From Pigmentiphaga litoralis (lineage in GTDB: Bacteria > Pseudomonadota > Gammaproteobacteria > Burkholderiales > Burkholderiaceae_B), in contig NZ_BMXQ01000001.1 of assembly GCF_014651835.1 (NCBI RefSeq), positions 3,757,049 through 3,821,048 on the forward strand: a stretch of DNA of 64,000 nt. The letters run 5' to 3'. Of this stretch, positions 46,275 through 56,416 are shown piece by piece. A program made the translations under genes and the position numbers. Numbering within the stretch: the stretch's first letter is position 1; every line of letters starts with the position of its first letter. The notes under the pieces were generated by a model. That model saw nothing but the letters and a program-made list of their open reading frames with translations, did not search any database and was not told where the DNA came from.

Positions 46275-46916
46275 TTACCTTCCCGCCATCAACAGCTGCG
46301 CCAGCACCGCCGGGGGCTGCGCGCCACTGACATCGTTCAAGCCCACGCGAAAGTGCGGCACGGCGTCGATGCCGTCCTGGTGCGCCTGGGTTTCTTCGGC
46401 CATCACCTCTGCCTCGCCCTCATTGCTGGCCAGAAAGGCGCGCACCTCCGCGGCGGCGTAGCCCTGCTGTTCTGCGATGTCCACCAGCACGTCGGGGCTG
46501 CCGATGTTGCGGCCTTGCTGGAAATAGGCGGAGTAGATCGCGTCGTGCAGATGCACCTTGCGTGCTGCATCCCCTTGCGACTCGGCAAAGCGGATCAGCC
46601 GGTGCGCCAGACGGGAATTGGGCGTGACTTCCATCTTGTCGAACGCAAACACGGCCCCGGCCTTTTCGCCCGCCTGCGCCACCTGCGCGTCCAGGGCCAG
46701 CGACCGTTCCCAGCTGCCGAACTTGCGCGTGCGGTAGTCGCGCCGGGCAATGCCTTCGGGTGGCAGGCCGGGATTCAGCTCGAAGGGATGAAAGTGCAAA
46801 GACACCTGATCCCCCATGCCGGTCTGCGCCAGCGCCGCGCGCAAGTGGTGATGGCCGATCCAGCACCACGGGCACACGAAATCGTAGGTGATATGAACGT
46901 CGAGCAGGTCGGACAT
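46275..46916 (-). CDS. DsbA-family oxidoreductase (FrnE-like)
   Basis: A 213-residue thioredoxin-fold protein without signal peptide, so cytoplasmic. The ATG at 46916 is preceded by CTGGAG. The redox motif CPWC lies in YDFVCPWCWIGHHHL (residues about 9-23). Later signatures are MEVTPNSRLAHRLIRFAESQ and the cis-proline-like GIDAVPHFRVG. The family includes FrnE/2-hydroxychromene-2-carboxylate isomerase-like proteins. It is 22 bases after the flavin reductase gene and probably cotranscribed. Confidence 0.9.
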   Translation of the reverse strand: MSDLLDVHITYDFVCPWCWIGHHHLRAALAQTGMGDQVSLHFHPFELNPGLPPEGIARRDYRTRKFGSWERSLALDAQVAQAGEKAGAVFAFDKMEVTPNSRLAHRLIRFAESQGDAARKVHLHDAIYSAYFQQGRNIGSPDVLVDIAEQQGYAAAEVRAFLASNEGEAEVMAEETQAHQDGIDAVPHFRVGLNDVSGAQPPAVLAQLLMAGR

Positions 46917-46938
46917 GGTGTTCTCCAGGACTGGGTGG

Positions 46939-47547
46939 TTATTTCGGGCGGCGCAGCTTGAACAGGCCTTCGGGCAGGACTTCGAAATAGTCCGCCGGAC
47001 CGCCGGCACGCAGCACGTGTCCCGCGTGTGCCGTGTCGTAGATCCCTTCGCGCAAGCTGGACGGCGCGATATGGATGCCGACGACCTCACCCAGCACCAG
47101 CCAGGTCTCGACCTTTTCACCCGATGCGCTCTGCAGTTGGATCAGCTGCGACAGGCGGCATTCGAACGACACCGGACTTTCCGCGACGCGCGGCACGCTG
47201 ACCACCCGCGACGCCACCGGCGTCAGGCCCGACAACGCAAATTCGTCGACGTCAGGCGCAACCATCGCCGACGTGGCGTTCATGCGTTCCACCAGAGGGC
47301 GCGTCACCAGGTTCCAGCAGAACTCGCCGGTGGCTTCGATGTTGTGCAGGCTGTCTTTGGATCCGATGCTGGCGAAGCCCACGATCGGCGGCGTGTAGTT
47401 GAACGCGTTGAAGAAGCTGTACGGCGCCAGATTCAGCACGCCGTCGGCCGAGCGGGACGATACCCAGCCGATCGGGCGCGGTCCGACGATGGCATTAAAC
47501 GGATCATGCGGCAGCCGGTGCCCCTGCACCGGTTCGTAGAAGTGCAT
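46939..47547 (-). CDS. Flavin reductase-like FMN-binding domain protein
   Basis: A 202-residue FMN-binding split-barrel protein. MHFYEPVQGHRLPHDPFNAI is followed by VGPRPIGWVSSRSADGVLNL, then APYSFFNAFNYTPPIVGFAS, the signature of this family. C-terminal half has VSFECRLSQLIQL and GEVVGIHI. It could supply reduced flavin to a monooxygenase, but none is adjacent. An in-frame GTG at 47559 is an alternative start. Upstream begins the long gene-free region with DnaA boxes. Confidence 0.9.
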   Translation of the reverse strand: MHFYEPVQGHRLPHDPFNAIVGPRPIGWVSSRSADGVLNLAPYSFFNAFNYTPPIVGFASIGSKDSLHNIEATGEFCWNLVTRPLVERMNATSAMVAPDVDEFALSGLTPVASRVVSVPRVAESPVSFECRLSQLIQLQSASGEKVETWLVLGEVVGIHIAPSSLREGIYDTAHAGHVLRAGGPADYFEVLPEGLFKLRRPK

Positions 47548-47970
47548 GTCTTCAGACACGGAAATCCTCTTGCAAGTCAGGTGACGCACCCGTGTGCGGC
47601 CGGATGCGGATGGATGTATCGCGGTATCGACTGCGTCGGCCGCGGCCCCGGCGCATGACCGGGCGGCTCAGGCGATGAGCTTAGCACCGGCCTATGCGGT
47701 GGAGGGCGACCGCTGCAGTCGCCGGACTTTACGAAACGCGAAGCTGCTGTAGCGACGCGTTGCCTCGATTCAGGTCTCGCAGGTCGACGCTATTCCACCG
47801 GGGAATACCGAACCAGGCGTTTGGTTCGGGATGGACCTCTTGGCAACTGGGGCGCCGGACGACGACCAGCAGACACATTCGTTTCGACGGTTCCTGGCCG
47901 CACACCTGATGTGCACGCTTGCCCATGCGCGAAGTCATCGCTCCGTCGCCAGGATCGGGCGCCTTATGGC

Positions 47971-48196
47971 CCTGTGGATAAGCTCTGGTAAGCGCTTCTG
48001 TGCACAAGGTGTTGAGCCTTTCTGAACAAGCCCGTTCCGCAAGCCTTCGCAAAAAGTTGTCCAAGTTCACGAACAGCAAACGAGCAGGGTTGTACGCGTT
48101 CTTTAGACGTCCAAGCCTTTGATCTCAAACATCAAATCCGGGTTGTTCAAGTTATCCACAGGCTCCTATTAGCTGCCACTATGTAAATACATAGTT
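47971..48196. repeat. DnaA-box element, copy A
   Basis: Contains TGTGGATAA (47973), TGTGCACAA (47999), the block CTTCGCAAAAAGTTGT, TTATCCACA (48152) and the near-palindrome CTATGTAAATACATAG (48179-48194). The same order and spacing recur in copy B 643 bases downstream. Flanking sequence diverges. Confidence 0.75.
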
Positions 48197-48613
48197 ATTC
48201 ATGGAACACCAATAGCTTTCCAGAACGAGAAGGATCGCAGGTCACCCAGCAGAGATTCACAGCAGAAAAGCGAAGGTTGGAGGGCAACAGTCGGACGTGC
48301 GGGCTCCTGGATCAACCGTCGATATGATCTGCCGACCTCGCACAACAACGATGACCGTGCTCAATTCTTGTGCAATTCGGCATGACATCCGCGAATAGTG
48401 CTGAAAAAACGAGCAATTGAAGGGCTGGGCCAAAGTTATGAACATGGAAAAAGCACTGCCGTAGCGAAAAACGGAAGGAAGACAGCGCTGTTTTCCGGGA
48501 GTTGGCTCTGTCGGCATCGCGTGGCAGCAACGCGCGGACCTCAGTTGATTGCCGCAAACGGCGCCTGTTTTTGCGTCACCTGTCTTTTTTTCGCTGGGAA
48601 GCAAATATTTTTG

Positions 48614-48841
48614 CCTGTGGACAACGTCTAGGGAGAGCGTCTGTGTACAAGCTGTTGATCCGTTCTGCACAATCCCGTTTTCGCGTCCTTCGCAAAAAGT
48701 TGTTCATGTCCACGCCGCAGTAAACAGTGCGGTTCTGCCGTTCAACAGCGCCTTGCAAGTCATTGATTCGCATCGGATTTATTCGGTTGTTCCACTTATC
48801 CACAGACACCTACTATCTGTGTGCTATCTGTACAGATAGTT
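48614..48841. repeat. DnaA-box element, copy B
   Basis: Contains TGTGGACAA (48616), TGTGTACAA (48642), the block CTTCGCAAAAAGTTGT, TTATCCACA (48796) and the perfect 16-bp palindrome CTATCTGTACAGATAG (48824-48839). Spacing between the first two sites is 26 bases in both copies, and from the first to the third 179 or 180. Confidence 0.75.
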
Positions 48842-49328
48842 TTGAGTAATTCAACACATCGCTTCGATCGGCTCGACCCGCTTTACACCCGGCTTGAGCC
48901 ATGGACAAGGCCAATTCGTTCCGGCATTCTTCAGGCTTCGCGTCTCGGAAAGGATGCGTTCCCGAGGGAACTGGCCTTCCTTCGCGAAGGTGCAAGCACT
49001 CTCGTTGACCGGGGATGGTCAACGAATGGCGATGCAAGACATGTGTCGGTCGAAAGCGATGATTGCCGCGCTGCGAAGCATGGCCAGAGGCTGGATAACG
49101 CGGTGCTGTCGTCTGCGTAAAAAACAGGCACTTCAGCGGTTTGGCGTCAGGTTGTTAACACCGCTGCAGGACCGCGATCGCTCAGGCCTTGGACGGCACC
49201 ACAGGCCTGATAGGCGAAAAAAAGCCCGGCGTGGCGCCGGGCAGTGTGTGCAGTGAAGATGAAGGACGTCAGAAGCCTGGAAGGGCGATTGCTGCACGCA
49301 GGCGAATCAACGGGCAAGGAGCCAGCCG

Positions 49329-50495
49329 TCAGACCGCCCGTAGCCGCTCGATGGCCAGATCGAGTGTCTCCGGACGTTTGGCAAAGCAGAAACGCACCAG
49401 CTGCCGGTTGGACGACGCCGCATGGGGATCGCCGTAGAAGGCGGCAATCGGGATCACGGCAACGCCATGGTTCAGGGTCAGCCAGCGGGCGAACTCGGCT
49501 TCGGGCAAGTCCGAGATGGCGCTGTAGTCCGCCATCAGGAAGAAGGTGCCCGGAGAAGGCAGCACCTTGAAGCGGGTCGTGGCCAAGCCGTTGGCCAGCT
49601 GGTCGCGCTTGGCCTGATAGAAGGCGGGCAGGTCCAGATAGTGACCGGGGTTGGCCATGAACGCTGCCAGTCCCACCTGCAACGGGGTTGCCACCGAGAA
49701 CACCATGAACTGGTGCACCTTGCGGAATTCTTCCGTCATGGATGCGGGGGCGCAGCAGTAGCCGATCTTCCAGCCCGTGGTGTGGAAGGTCTTGCCGAAG
49801 GACGAGATCACAAAGCTGCGTGCAGCGAGTGCCGGTCGCCGCGCTACCGACGCATGCGGGACGCCGTCGAACACGATGTGTTCATACACCTCGTCCGAGA
49901 CCAGATGGATGCCCGTCTCGGCCACGATGCGCTCCAGCGCATCCAGATCAGCGTCGTTCAATATGGCGCCGGTCGGGTTGTGCGGGAAGTTGATCATCAG
50001 CAGGCGCGTGCGCGGCGTGATGGCGGCGCGCACCTTGTCCCAGTCCGGGCGGAAGGTCGGCTGTGACGGGCTGGGCGGGGTCAGCGCCACCGGCACTGGA
50101 ATGCCGCCAGCCAGGCGGATCGCGGGCACATACGAGTCGTAGTTCGGCTCGAGCACGATGATTTCGTCTCCGGCATGGACGCATGCCAGGATGGCGGTCA
50201 TCAGCGCCTGGGTTGCGCCGCTGGTGACGGTGATATCGCTGTCGGCATGGTAGGTCGCGCCATACGACTGCGTCATTTTCAGTGCGATGGCCTCGCGCAG
50301 GGCAGCAATGCCCGGCATGAAGGCGTACTGGTTGTGACCCGCCAGCATCGCCTGGTTCACCAGCGAGAGCAGTTCCGGATCGGGATCGAAGTCCGGATAG
50401 CCCTGGCCGAGATTGACGGCCTGGTGCTCGGCCGCGAGCCGGCTCATCACGGTAAAGATCGTGACGCCGACGTCGGGAAGTTTTGAATTCAACAT
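49329..50495 (-). CDS. PLP-dependent class I/II aminotransferase (YbdL/kynurenine aminotransferase-like)
   Basis: A 388-residue fold-type I enzyme. The ATG at 50495 gives MLNSKLPDVGVTIFTVMSRL; upstream codons are non-coding in character. Segments are AVNLGQGYPDFDPDPELL, YAFMPGIAALREAIA, VTSGATQALMTAILACVHAG, MINFPHNPTGAIL, LVSDEVYEHIVFDG and SSFGKTFHTTGWKIGY, in which the lysine is the Schiff-base residue; the C-terminal RFCFAK provides the carboxylate-binding arginine. Closest characterised types use methionine or kynurenine. It is the first gene after the DnaA-box region. Confidence 0.94.
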   Translation of the reverse strand: MLNSKLPDVGVTIFTVMSRLAAEHQAVNLGQGYPDFDPDPELLSLVNQAMLAGHNQYAFMPGIAALREAIALKMTQSYGATYHADSDITVTSGATQALMTAILACVHAGDEIIVLEPNYDSYVPAIRLAGGIPVPVALTPPSPSQPTFRPDWDKVRAAITPRTRLLMINFPHNPTGAILNDADLDALERIVAETGIHLVSDEVYEHIVFDGVPHASVARRPALAARSFVISSFGKTFHTTGWKIGYCCAPASMTEEFRKVHQFMVFSVATPLQVGLAAFMANPGHYLDLPAFYQAKRDQLANGLATTRFKVLPSPGTFFLMADYSAISDLPEAEFARWLTLNHGVAVIPIAAFYGDPHAASSNRQLVRFCFAKRPETLDLAIERLRAV

Positions 50496-51031
50496 GAGAA
50501 ATGAGTCCCTGGGGGATAAGCGCAGCCGCGCCAGTCTACCCGCCGCAGGCGCGTTGCCGGGCAAGCCGCTCGGGTTTATTGTCGAGCACAGTAACCGCAC
50601 ATACTGACTGCCGAGTATGTATTGATTATCCGGATCGGCAATCAAACCGACCCGACACGACACAAACAGCAATCGCGACGTTGCAGAATTATTAATGCCG
50701 ACCTTAATGGGGATGGCGCAACGACGCCAATTGCGGCATACCAAAAGCCGGGATGGCAGTTACTCGCACAGCGCTGGTGCACGCACGAAAAGCGGTCCCA
50801 GAAAGGTGCGTATGCCCCGTTGTAGCGCCCCCTTGCGGCATTTCGCATACTTCACGAGCAGGGGTATTGATTCGCCCAATCCACGCAGGTATGCTGCATT
50901 TCGCAGTGGATTCAAGTATTACGCAAGTCCCGTCTGCCATCTGCGCGTGTGTGAATACCGCAGTCAGTTCGTGTCGGCGTTCTTGTTTTGCATTGTCTGA
51001 TCTATTGGCACATATTTAGAGGACGCCGATC
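50496..51031. other. Intergenic region upstream of the cold-shock gene
   Basis: About 535 bases between the divergent aminotransferase and cold-shock genes. I see no gene. The last part is likely a long 5' leader of the cold-shock message (these often fold as thermosensors), with the ribosome site AGAGGA near 51020. No promoter could be fixed with confidence. Confidence 0.5.
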
Positions 51032-51238
51032 ATGGCACAAAAGGGCAAGGTTAAATGGTTCAACGCGGACAAGGGCTTCGGTTTCATTACCCCCGACGCC
51101 GGTGGTCCTGACGTATTCGCGCACTTCTCCGCCATCACGGGCCGCGGCTACCGCAGCCTGACCGAAGGCCAGGACGTGGAATATGAGGTCAAAGACGGCC
51201 CGAAAGGCCCGCAGGCAGCGGACATCAAGCCGCTGTGA
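51032..51238 (+). CDS. Cold-shock domain protein
   Basis: A 68-residue OB-fold single-stranded nucleic acid-binding protein of the CspA family. RNP1 is in [12 protein letters not shown] and RNP2 in DVFAHFSAI, both with the aromatic residues that stack on bases. It may act as an RNA chaperone. Which paralogue it is cannot be determined. A strong terminator follows 48 bases after the stop. Confidence 0.96.
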   Translation: MAQKGKVKWFNADKGFGFITPDAGGPDVFAHFSAITGRGYRSLTEGQDVEYEVKDGPKGPQAADIKPL

Positions 51239-51280
51239 GCGAAACCGGCGGGCGGCAAGCCTGCCGGGTGGTACGGCGTT

Positions 51281-51316
51281 AAAAAAGCCCTCCTGGTTCG
51301 CCAGGAGGGCTTTTGC
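51281..51316 (+). terminator. Rho-independent terminator after the cold-shock gene
   Basis: A perfect 10-bp stem, GCCCTCCTGG (51287-51296) and CCAGGAGGGC (51301-51310), closed by the stable loop TTCG and followed by TTTT. A-run on the left makes it usable in both directions. Confidence 0.92.
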
Positions 51317-51372
51317 ATTGGGTGAGCAGCGGGGTCAGATACCAGGCACGGCGGCCTGGATGACTCCATCCA

Positions 51373-52377
51373 CTATCGGGTACTGAGCACTTCGGGGTTG
51401 ACGATGTTCTTGGGCTGGCCCTGCACCCAGGCCACGATGTTCTCGAAGGCCACCCGGAAGTACATCTCATAGCTGTCGGTCTCGACAAAACCAATGTGCG
51501 GGGTGCAGATCACATTCTCCATGCGCAGCAGGGGATGGCCCTGCAGGATGGGTTCCGACTCGAACACGTCAATCGCCGCCAGGCCCGGACGGCCACGGTT
51601 GAGCGCCAGCACCAGCGCATCCGACTCGATCAGCTCCGCGCGGGACGTATTGACGATCAGGGCAGTCGGTTTCATCAGGTTCAGGTCGGCCTTGCTGACA
51701 ATGCCGCGGGTATCTTCCGTCAGTTTGAGCAGCAGGCTGATGACATCGCACGATTGGAAAAAAGTGGCCTTGTCCGGCGCGACGTCCCAGCCGTCTGCCT
51801 TGGCGCGCTCCAGGGTCGACTCGCGTCCCCAGACCACCACATTCATTCCAAACGCTTTGCCGTATCCGGCCACCAGTTTGCCGATCCGTCCATAGCCGTA
51901 TATGCCAAGTGTCTTCCCATGCAATACACTGCCGAGCCCGAAGTTCGGCGGCATTGACGAGGCTTTCATGCCTGACTGCTGCCATGCGCCGTGCTTAAGG
52001 TTTGCGACGTATTGCGGAATACGCCGCATGGCTGTCATGATCAGTGCCCAGGTCAATTCGGCCGGCGCGACAGGCGAACCCACACCTTGGGCGACCGCAA
52101 TGCCGCGCGCCGTACACGCCTCGATGTCCACGTGCGAACCCGCTCTGCCAGTTTGCGCAATCAGCTTCAGCTGGGGCAGTTTTTCGATCAAGGCACGGCT
52201 GATCGACGTGCGTTCACGGATGAGCACCAGCGCCTCGGTATCACGAAGCCGGACCGCCAATTGGCCCAGTCCCTTCACCGTGTTGTTGTAGACCTTGACC
52301 TCGTGCCCATCGAGCAGAGAAATGCAATGGAGCTTACGGGCGGCATCTTGGTAGTCATCCAGAATAGTGATGCGCAT
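51373..52377 (-). CDS. D-2-hydroxyacid dehydrogenase family protein
   Basis: A 334-residue NAD-dependent enzyme. It starts MRITILDDYQDAARKLHCIS. The cofactor site is KTLGIYGYGRIGKLVAGYG (GxGxxG), and catalytic segments are NTSRAELIESDALVLAL (Arg), IDVFESEP (Glu) and CTPHIGFVETDSYE (His). It is a different subfamily from the 2-hydroxyacid dehydrogenase at 40454. It stands alone, convergent with the cold-shock gene and divergent from pckG. Confidence 0.93.
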   Translation of the reverse strand: MRITILDDYQDAARKLHCISLLDGHEVKVYNNTVKGLGQLAVRLRDTEALVLIRERTSISRALIEKLPQLKLIAQTGRAGSHVDIEACTARGIAVAQGVGSPVAPAELTWALIMTAMRRIPQYVANLKHGAWQQSGMKASSMPPNFGLGSVLHGKTLGIYGYGRIGKLVAGYGKAFGMNVVVWGRESTLERAKADGWDVAPDKATFFQSCDVISLLLKLTEDTRGIVSKADLNLMKPTALIVNTSRAELIESDALVLALNRGRPGLAAIDVFESEPILQGHPLLRMENVICTPHIGFVETDSYEMYFRVAFENIVAWVQGQPKNIVNPEVLSTR

Positions 52378-52466
52378 TCTTGGGTTCCTGATATGTTTTG
52401 CGGTGGTGAGTAACGAGTCGGTCCGGCAGCGCCACCAGCGGTAACCAACCCTTTCCAGGCAACGTC

Positions 52467-52493
52467 TTGCGGTGAGATCGGGTGCAGTATATT
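52467..52493 (+). promoter_or_regulatory. Possible pckG promoter
   Basis: TTGCGG (52467-52472), 15 bases, TATATT (52488-52493), 75 bases before the pckG start. The spacing is short, so this is tentative. Confidence 0.3.
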
Positions 52494-52567
52494 AAGTCTG
52501 CCGGACCCATCGTTGTTCGGGCTATTTATAAATTCGGTGCAATCGCACCCCAGGAGAGACGTACGTC

Positions 52568-54433
52568 ATGAACGCAATTCCCAAGACAGCGGAAGGCAGC
52601 ACGCTTCCCGCAATCAACGCCCCCGAGTGGGTTCAACATGAAGCCCTCAAAGCGTGGGTGGCAGATGTCGCGGCTTTGACGCAACCTGACCGTATCGAAT
52701 GGTGCGACGGTTCCCAAGAAGAGTACGACCGCCTCTGCGCCCAGATGGTGGACTCCGGCATGCTGCGCCGCCTGAGCGCCGAAAAGCGCCCCAATTCGTA
52801 TCTGGCCTGGTCCGATCCGGATGACGTCGCGCGCGTCGAAGACCGCACGTTCATCTGTTCCGAACGCCAGGAAGATGCCGGCCCGACGAACAACTGGACC
52901 GACCCGACCGAGATGCGTGCCACGATGCACGGTCTGTTCGAAGGCGCCATGCGCGGCCGCACGCTGTATGTGATTCCGTTTTCGATGGGCCCGCTGGGTT
53001 CGCCGATTGCGCACATCGGTGTCGAATTGAGCGACTCGCCGTATGTGGTCGTCAACATGAAGCTGATGACGCGCATGGGCAAGAAGGTCTATGACGTGTT
53101 GGGTACCGACGGCGAATTCGTGCCGTGCGTCCATACCGTCGGCGCGCCGCTGCAGCCGGGCCAGGCCGACGTGCGCTGGCCGTGCAACAACACCAAGTAC
53201 ATCGTTCATTACCCCGAAACGCGCGAGATCTGGTCCTTTGGTTCGGGATACGGCGGCAACGCGCTGCTGGGCAAGAAGTGCCTGGCGCTGCGTATCGCAT
53301 CCAAGATGGGTCAGGACGAAGGCTGGCTGGCCGAACACATGCTGATCCTGGGCGTGACCGCACCGGACGGCGCCAAGATGCACGTGGCAGCGGCGTTCCC
53401 GTCGGCCTGCGGCAAGACCAACTTCGCCATGATGATTCCACCGGCTGCATTGCCGGGCTGGAAGGTCACCACGATCGGTGACGACATTGCGTGGATCAAG
53501 CCGGGCAAGGATGGCCGCCTGTACGCCATCAACCCTGAAAACGGCTACTTTGGCGTGGCCCCGGGCACGAACGAAAAGTCCAACTACAACTGCATGGCCT
53601 CGCTGCGCGAAAACGTAATCTTCACGAACGTTGCGCTGACCGATGATGGCGACGTGTGGTGGGAAGGCATGGGCGAGCCGCCTGCACATTGCACCGACTG
53701 GCAGGGCAAGGAATGGACGCCGGAGATCGGCAAATCCACCGGCCGCAAGGCAGCCCACCCGAATGCCCGTTTCACGGTCGCTGCCGTACAGAACCCGGTG
53801 ATCGACCCCGAGTACGACAATCCTGCCGGCGTTGCGATCGACGCGTTCATCTTCGGTGGCCGTCGCTCGACGACCGTGCCGCTGGTCACGCAAGCGCGCA
53901 ACTGGAAGGAAGGCGTCTACATGGCTGCAACGATGGGGTCGGAAACGACTGCCGCCGCTGCCGGCAAACAAGGCGTTGTGCGCCGCGACCCGTTCGCCAT
54001 GCTGCCGTTCTGCGGCTACAACATGAGCGACTACTTCCAGCACTGGCTGACGCTGGGCGAACAGCTCGAGGCGTCGGGCGCGAAGCTGCCAGGCATCTTC
54101 TGCGTCAACTGGTTCCGCACTGATGAGAACGGCAAGTTCGTGTGGCCAGGCTTTGGCGAGAACATGCGTGTTCTGAAATGGATGCTGGAGCGTATCGGAG
54201 GCTCGGGCACCGGCAAGGAACACGTGTTTGGCGTGTCGCCGAACTACGACGACATGACCTGGGAAGGCGTCGACTTCACGCGTGAACAGTTCGACCAGAT
54301 CACCGCAATCGACACCGCGGCATGGCGCGAAGAACTGAAGCTGCACGACGAGTTGTTTGCGTTGCTGGAGCAGCGTCTGCCGGCCGAATTGCTGGCAGTC
54401 CGCAAGCAACTGGACCAGCGTCTGGGTGCGTAA
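52568..54433 (+). CDS. pckG: Phosphoenolpyruvate carboxykinase (GTP)
   Basis: A 621-residue enzyme converting oxaloacetate and GTP to phosphoenolpyruvate, GDP and CO2 in gluconeogenesis. Key segments are [50 protein letters not shown], the P-loop [15 protein letters not shown] with the reactive cysteine, IGDDIAWI and PLVTQAR-type GTP pocket residues. Length matches the GTP-dependent class. AGGAGAG precedes the ATG. A good terminator follows. Confidence 0.97.
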   Translation: MNAIPKTAEGSTLPAINAPEWVQHEALKAWVADVAALTQPDRIEWCDGSQEEYDRLCAQMVDSGMLRRLSAEKRPNSYLAWSDPDDVARVEDRTFICSERQEDAGPTNNWTDPTEMRATMHGLFEGAMRGRTLYVIPFSMGPLGSPIAHIGVELSDSPYVVVNMKLMTRMGKKVYDVLGTDGEFVPCVHTVGAPLQPGQADVRWPCNNTKYIVHYPETREIWSFGSGYGGNALLGKKCLALRIASKMGQDEGWLAEHMLILGVTAPDGAKMHVAAAFPSACGKTNFAMMIPPAALPGWKVTTIGDDIAWIKPGKDGRLYAINPENGYFGVAPGTNEKSNYNCMASLRENVIFTNVALTDDGDVWWEGMGEPPAHCTDWQGKEWTPEIGKSTGRKAAHPNARFTVAAVQNPVIDPEYDNPAGVAIDAFIFGGRRSTTVPLVTQARNWKEGVYMAATMGSETTAAAAGKQGVVRRDPFAMLPFCGYNMSDYFQHWLTLGEQLEASGAKLPGIFCVNWFRTDENGKFVWPGFGENMRVLKWMLERIGGSGTGKEHVFGVSPNYDDMTWEGVDFTREQFDQITAIDTAAWREELKLHDELFALLEQRLPAELLAVRKQLDQRLGA

Positions 54434-54510
54434 GGCGACAGGCAATCGCAAGTCGGTCGCCTGTGCGGAACGGTACTTTGGTGTGGACTGAAGGACCGGT
54501 CTGGTTGTTG

Positions 54511-54538
54511 AAAGAGAGCGCTTCGGCGCTCTTTTTTT
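54511..54538 (+). terminator. Rho-independent terminator after pckG
   Basis: AGAGCGC (54515-54521), loop TTCG, GCGCTCT (54526-54532), then a run of T. It begins about 80 bases after the pckG stop. Confidence 0.92.
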
Positions 54539-55158
54539 GTGTCTTGATCATTCTTGAGCGCGCTCAATGGTGAGACAGTTCGTTATTGAGCGCGTTGCGT
54601 AATTGAGCATGTGGTGAAGTTAGGCGTCTAAGAAAACCGCTGGTGGGTCTTCGTTCGGCTTTGGTGTCAGGGGCTGCAGATGGGGCATTCAGGGGCGTGG
54701 CGGGCGCGATGCGCTGATCGGCTTCATCGGCGTCATGGATGTTCAGAAAGGGCGCGGCGTTGCGATTGGCTTGAGGTGGAGGAGTTCGAGGCGGTGCCTT
54801 GCCCGGCTCGTGGTGGGGTTATGTGTGTGTGACTCGAGGGTTAGGGCTGGCGGTGTACGAGTCCTTGAGAGCCTCGGTTGAGTTCGTCGAGGCATCGATA
54901 AAGTATGGCTGGGTGAGCACGACACGGGGAAGGGCCCACTGCACAGACGACGAATGCGATCTGGTGGATCGTACGCGGGGAAGTCGGCGATGTTGCTTGA
55001 TGCTGGTTGCTTATTGCCTGTTGTTGGCCGTATCGCTGTTGCCGGGCAGCGTTCTCTTCGAATCAGGTGGCTTCGGTTCGGCGTGGTATTTGCGGACCGG
55101 GCAACTGGTTCTCACCGGGTCATTTCGGGTGGTTTTCACCGGTTTTGAAGAACTGGCG

Positions 55159-55179
55159 CTGTCCTCGAATTTAGGACAG
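55159..55179. other. Inverted repeat CTGTCCT / AGGACAG
   Basis: A 7-bp inverted repeat around CGAATTT, next to repeated TCACCGG motifs (about 55111-55141). It could be the end of a lost insertion sequence; no transposase remains. Confidence 0.3.
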
Positions 55180-56416
55180 TCATTCCAGACACACTCTGAA
55201 CGCTAGATTTGGCGCGGTTTCGGCATGCTTGACCCTACTCATTTATAAAACCCCTATCGGTAGCGTTCAGTCGCGTCGTGCGATGGAGTGCGCTTCTGCT
55301 TCGTTCGGTTTTAATGGTCGCCCGGGGCGCGGCTGACGCAATGCGGCATTTGTCTCTTGAGAATGTGCCTGAATACCGGCTCGGCCTTTGCTGCTGTCCG
55401 GCGCGCCGGTTTCACGCTGCACCGTCTGCAGAATCCGGTCCGAATGGCCGACCAGTGCGAGGGTCGCTGTTTGGGCTTCCGCCCGCATCCACAGTCCATG
55501 GTGGCGATCGCCTCCGCACCTACGGGGTCAGTGCGAGTCGCGGTGGAGCGTGCAGGCCAGGGACCCGTCCAGCCCTCACGCTAGCGATCGATCTATGGGC
55601 TGGGCTGGGCCGCGTATCCCATCTGTTCAGCTTGCTTCGAGTTCGGAACTCTGGACACTGACGAGAGGTGACCGCCGCGTCTTGCAGTCGCGGGAACGGG
55701 GTGCACAGGCTTCCGTTGTGGAGCGCTGGCAGCAGGTCCAGTGCGGAGTAGGGGGAACGGTCACCACGCGGGAAGGAACATCTGGCTGGTGCAGTACTGG
55801 AAAGGACGCCCGTAGCTCGAAGAACTTTGGTATGAATAGATATGCCTCTGCTGCCTAGCCTGGACCTGCAAAGTTTGCGAAAGGCGGTGGGAGAAATTCG
55901 AGTCGCGGGGATGATGGTTGCAAAGAAGCTGACGGACTACGCCAACTGGCGAAGCGGACGCCAGCGTCGACACGTTTGATCGCGGCCCGATCCGTTCGTT
56001 GGCGTCATGGCGGGGTGTCGATACTCTGCCGGGTTCGGTGCATGTTCTACGTGGAACGCCCGAGAACGATGCGTCCGCGCAGTAGCAGGCATGCAATGAC
56101 GGGCAGCGCTGATACGGGGCGTTCGAAGCTTAATACTGCGCCGGGGTGTTGGAGGCGTTGGATGTAAGGTGCTGGGCATGCAGTTGTTGGTGCGCCGCCT
56201 AATGTATCTAGTAGCAGTGCTGGGTACTTGGTGTTTGTCGCTCAGTGGTTTCCATTTGGGGCGTCGTGCGCTGCGATGCGGACGGTGGATGGAGCTCGAT
56301 GCTCGGTGCTGGTGTTCTGTTGTCGATATTCGATTGCTCGATGCCGGAGCTCGAGAACGGATGGCGCGATAGTTGGGCAAGGTACCCAAGGCGCGTTGAT
56401 CCGAGGCTCCGGACTC

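Larger units (their letters stand above)
47548..49328. other. Gene-free region with duplicated DnaA-box/palindrome element
   Basis: About 1.8 kb without a convincing gene; the short reading frames lack codon bias and ribosome sites. It holds an 8-bp hairpin (CCGAACCA at 47808 with TGGTTCGG at 47822), two diverged copies of one DnaA-box element (47971-48196 and 48614-48841) and a stretch of lower GC. It may be part of the replication origin or an origin-linked DnaA-binding locus. Confidence 0.6.

Noticed and set aside
48257-48670. Minus-strand frame of 137 codons between the two DnaA-box copies
   Set aside because: Codon use is random, it covers the start of copy B, and no motif is recognisable.
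54799-55206. Plus-strand frame of 135 codons in the gene-free region
   Set aside because: No ribosome site, mixed composition with no domain motif, and repeated TCACCGG DNA at its end; more likely chance or decayed DNA.
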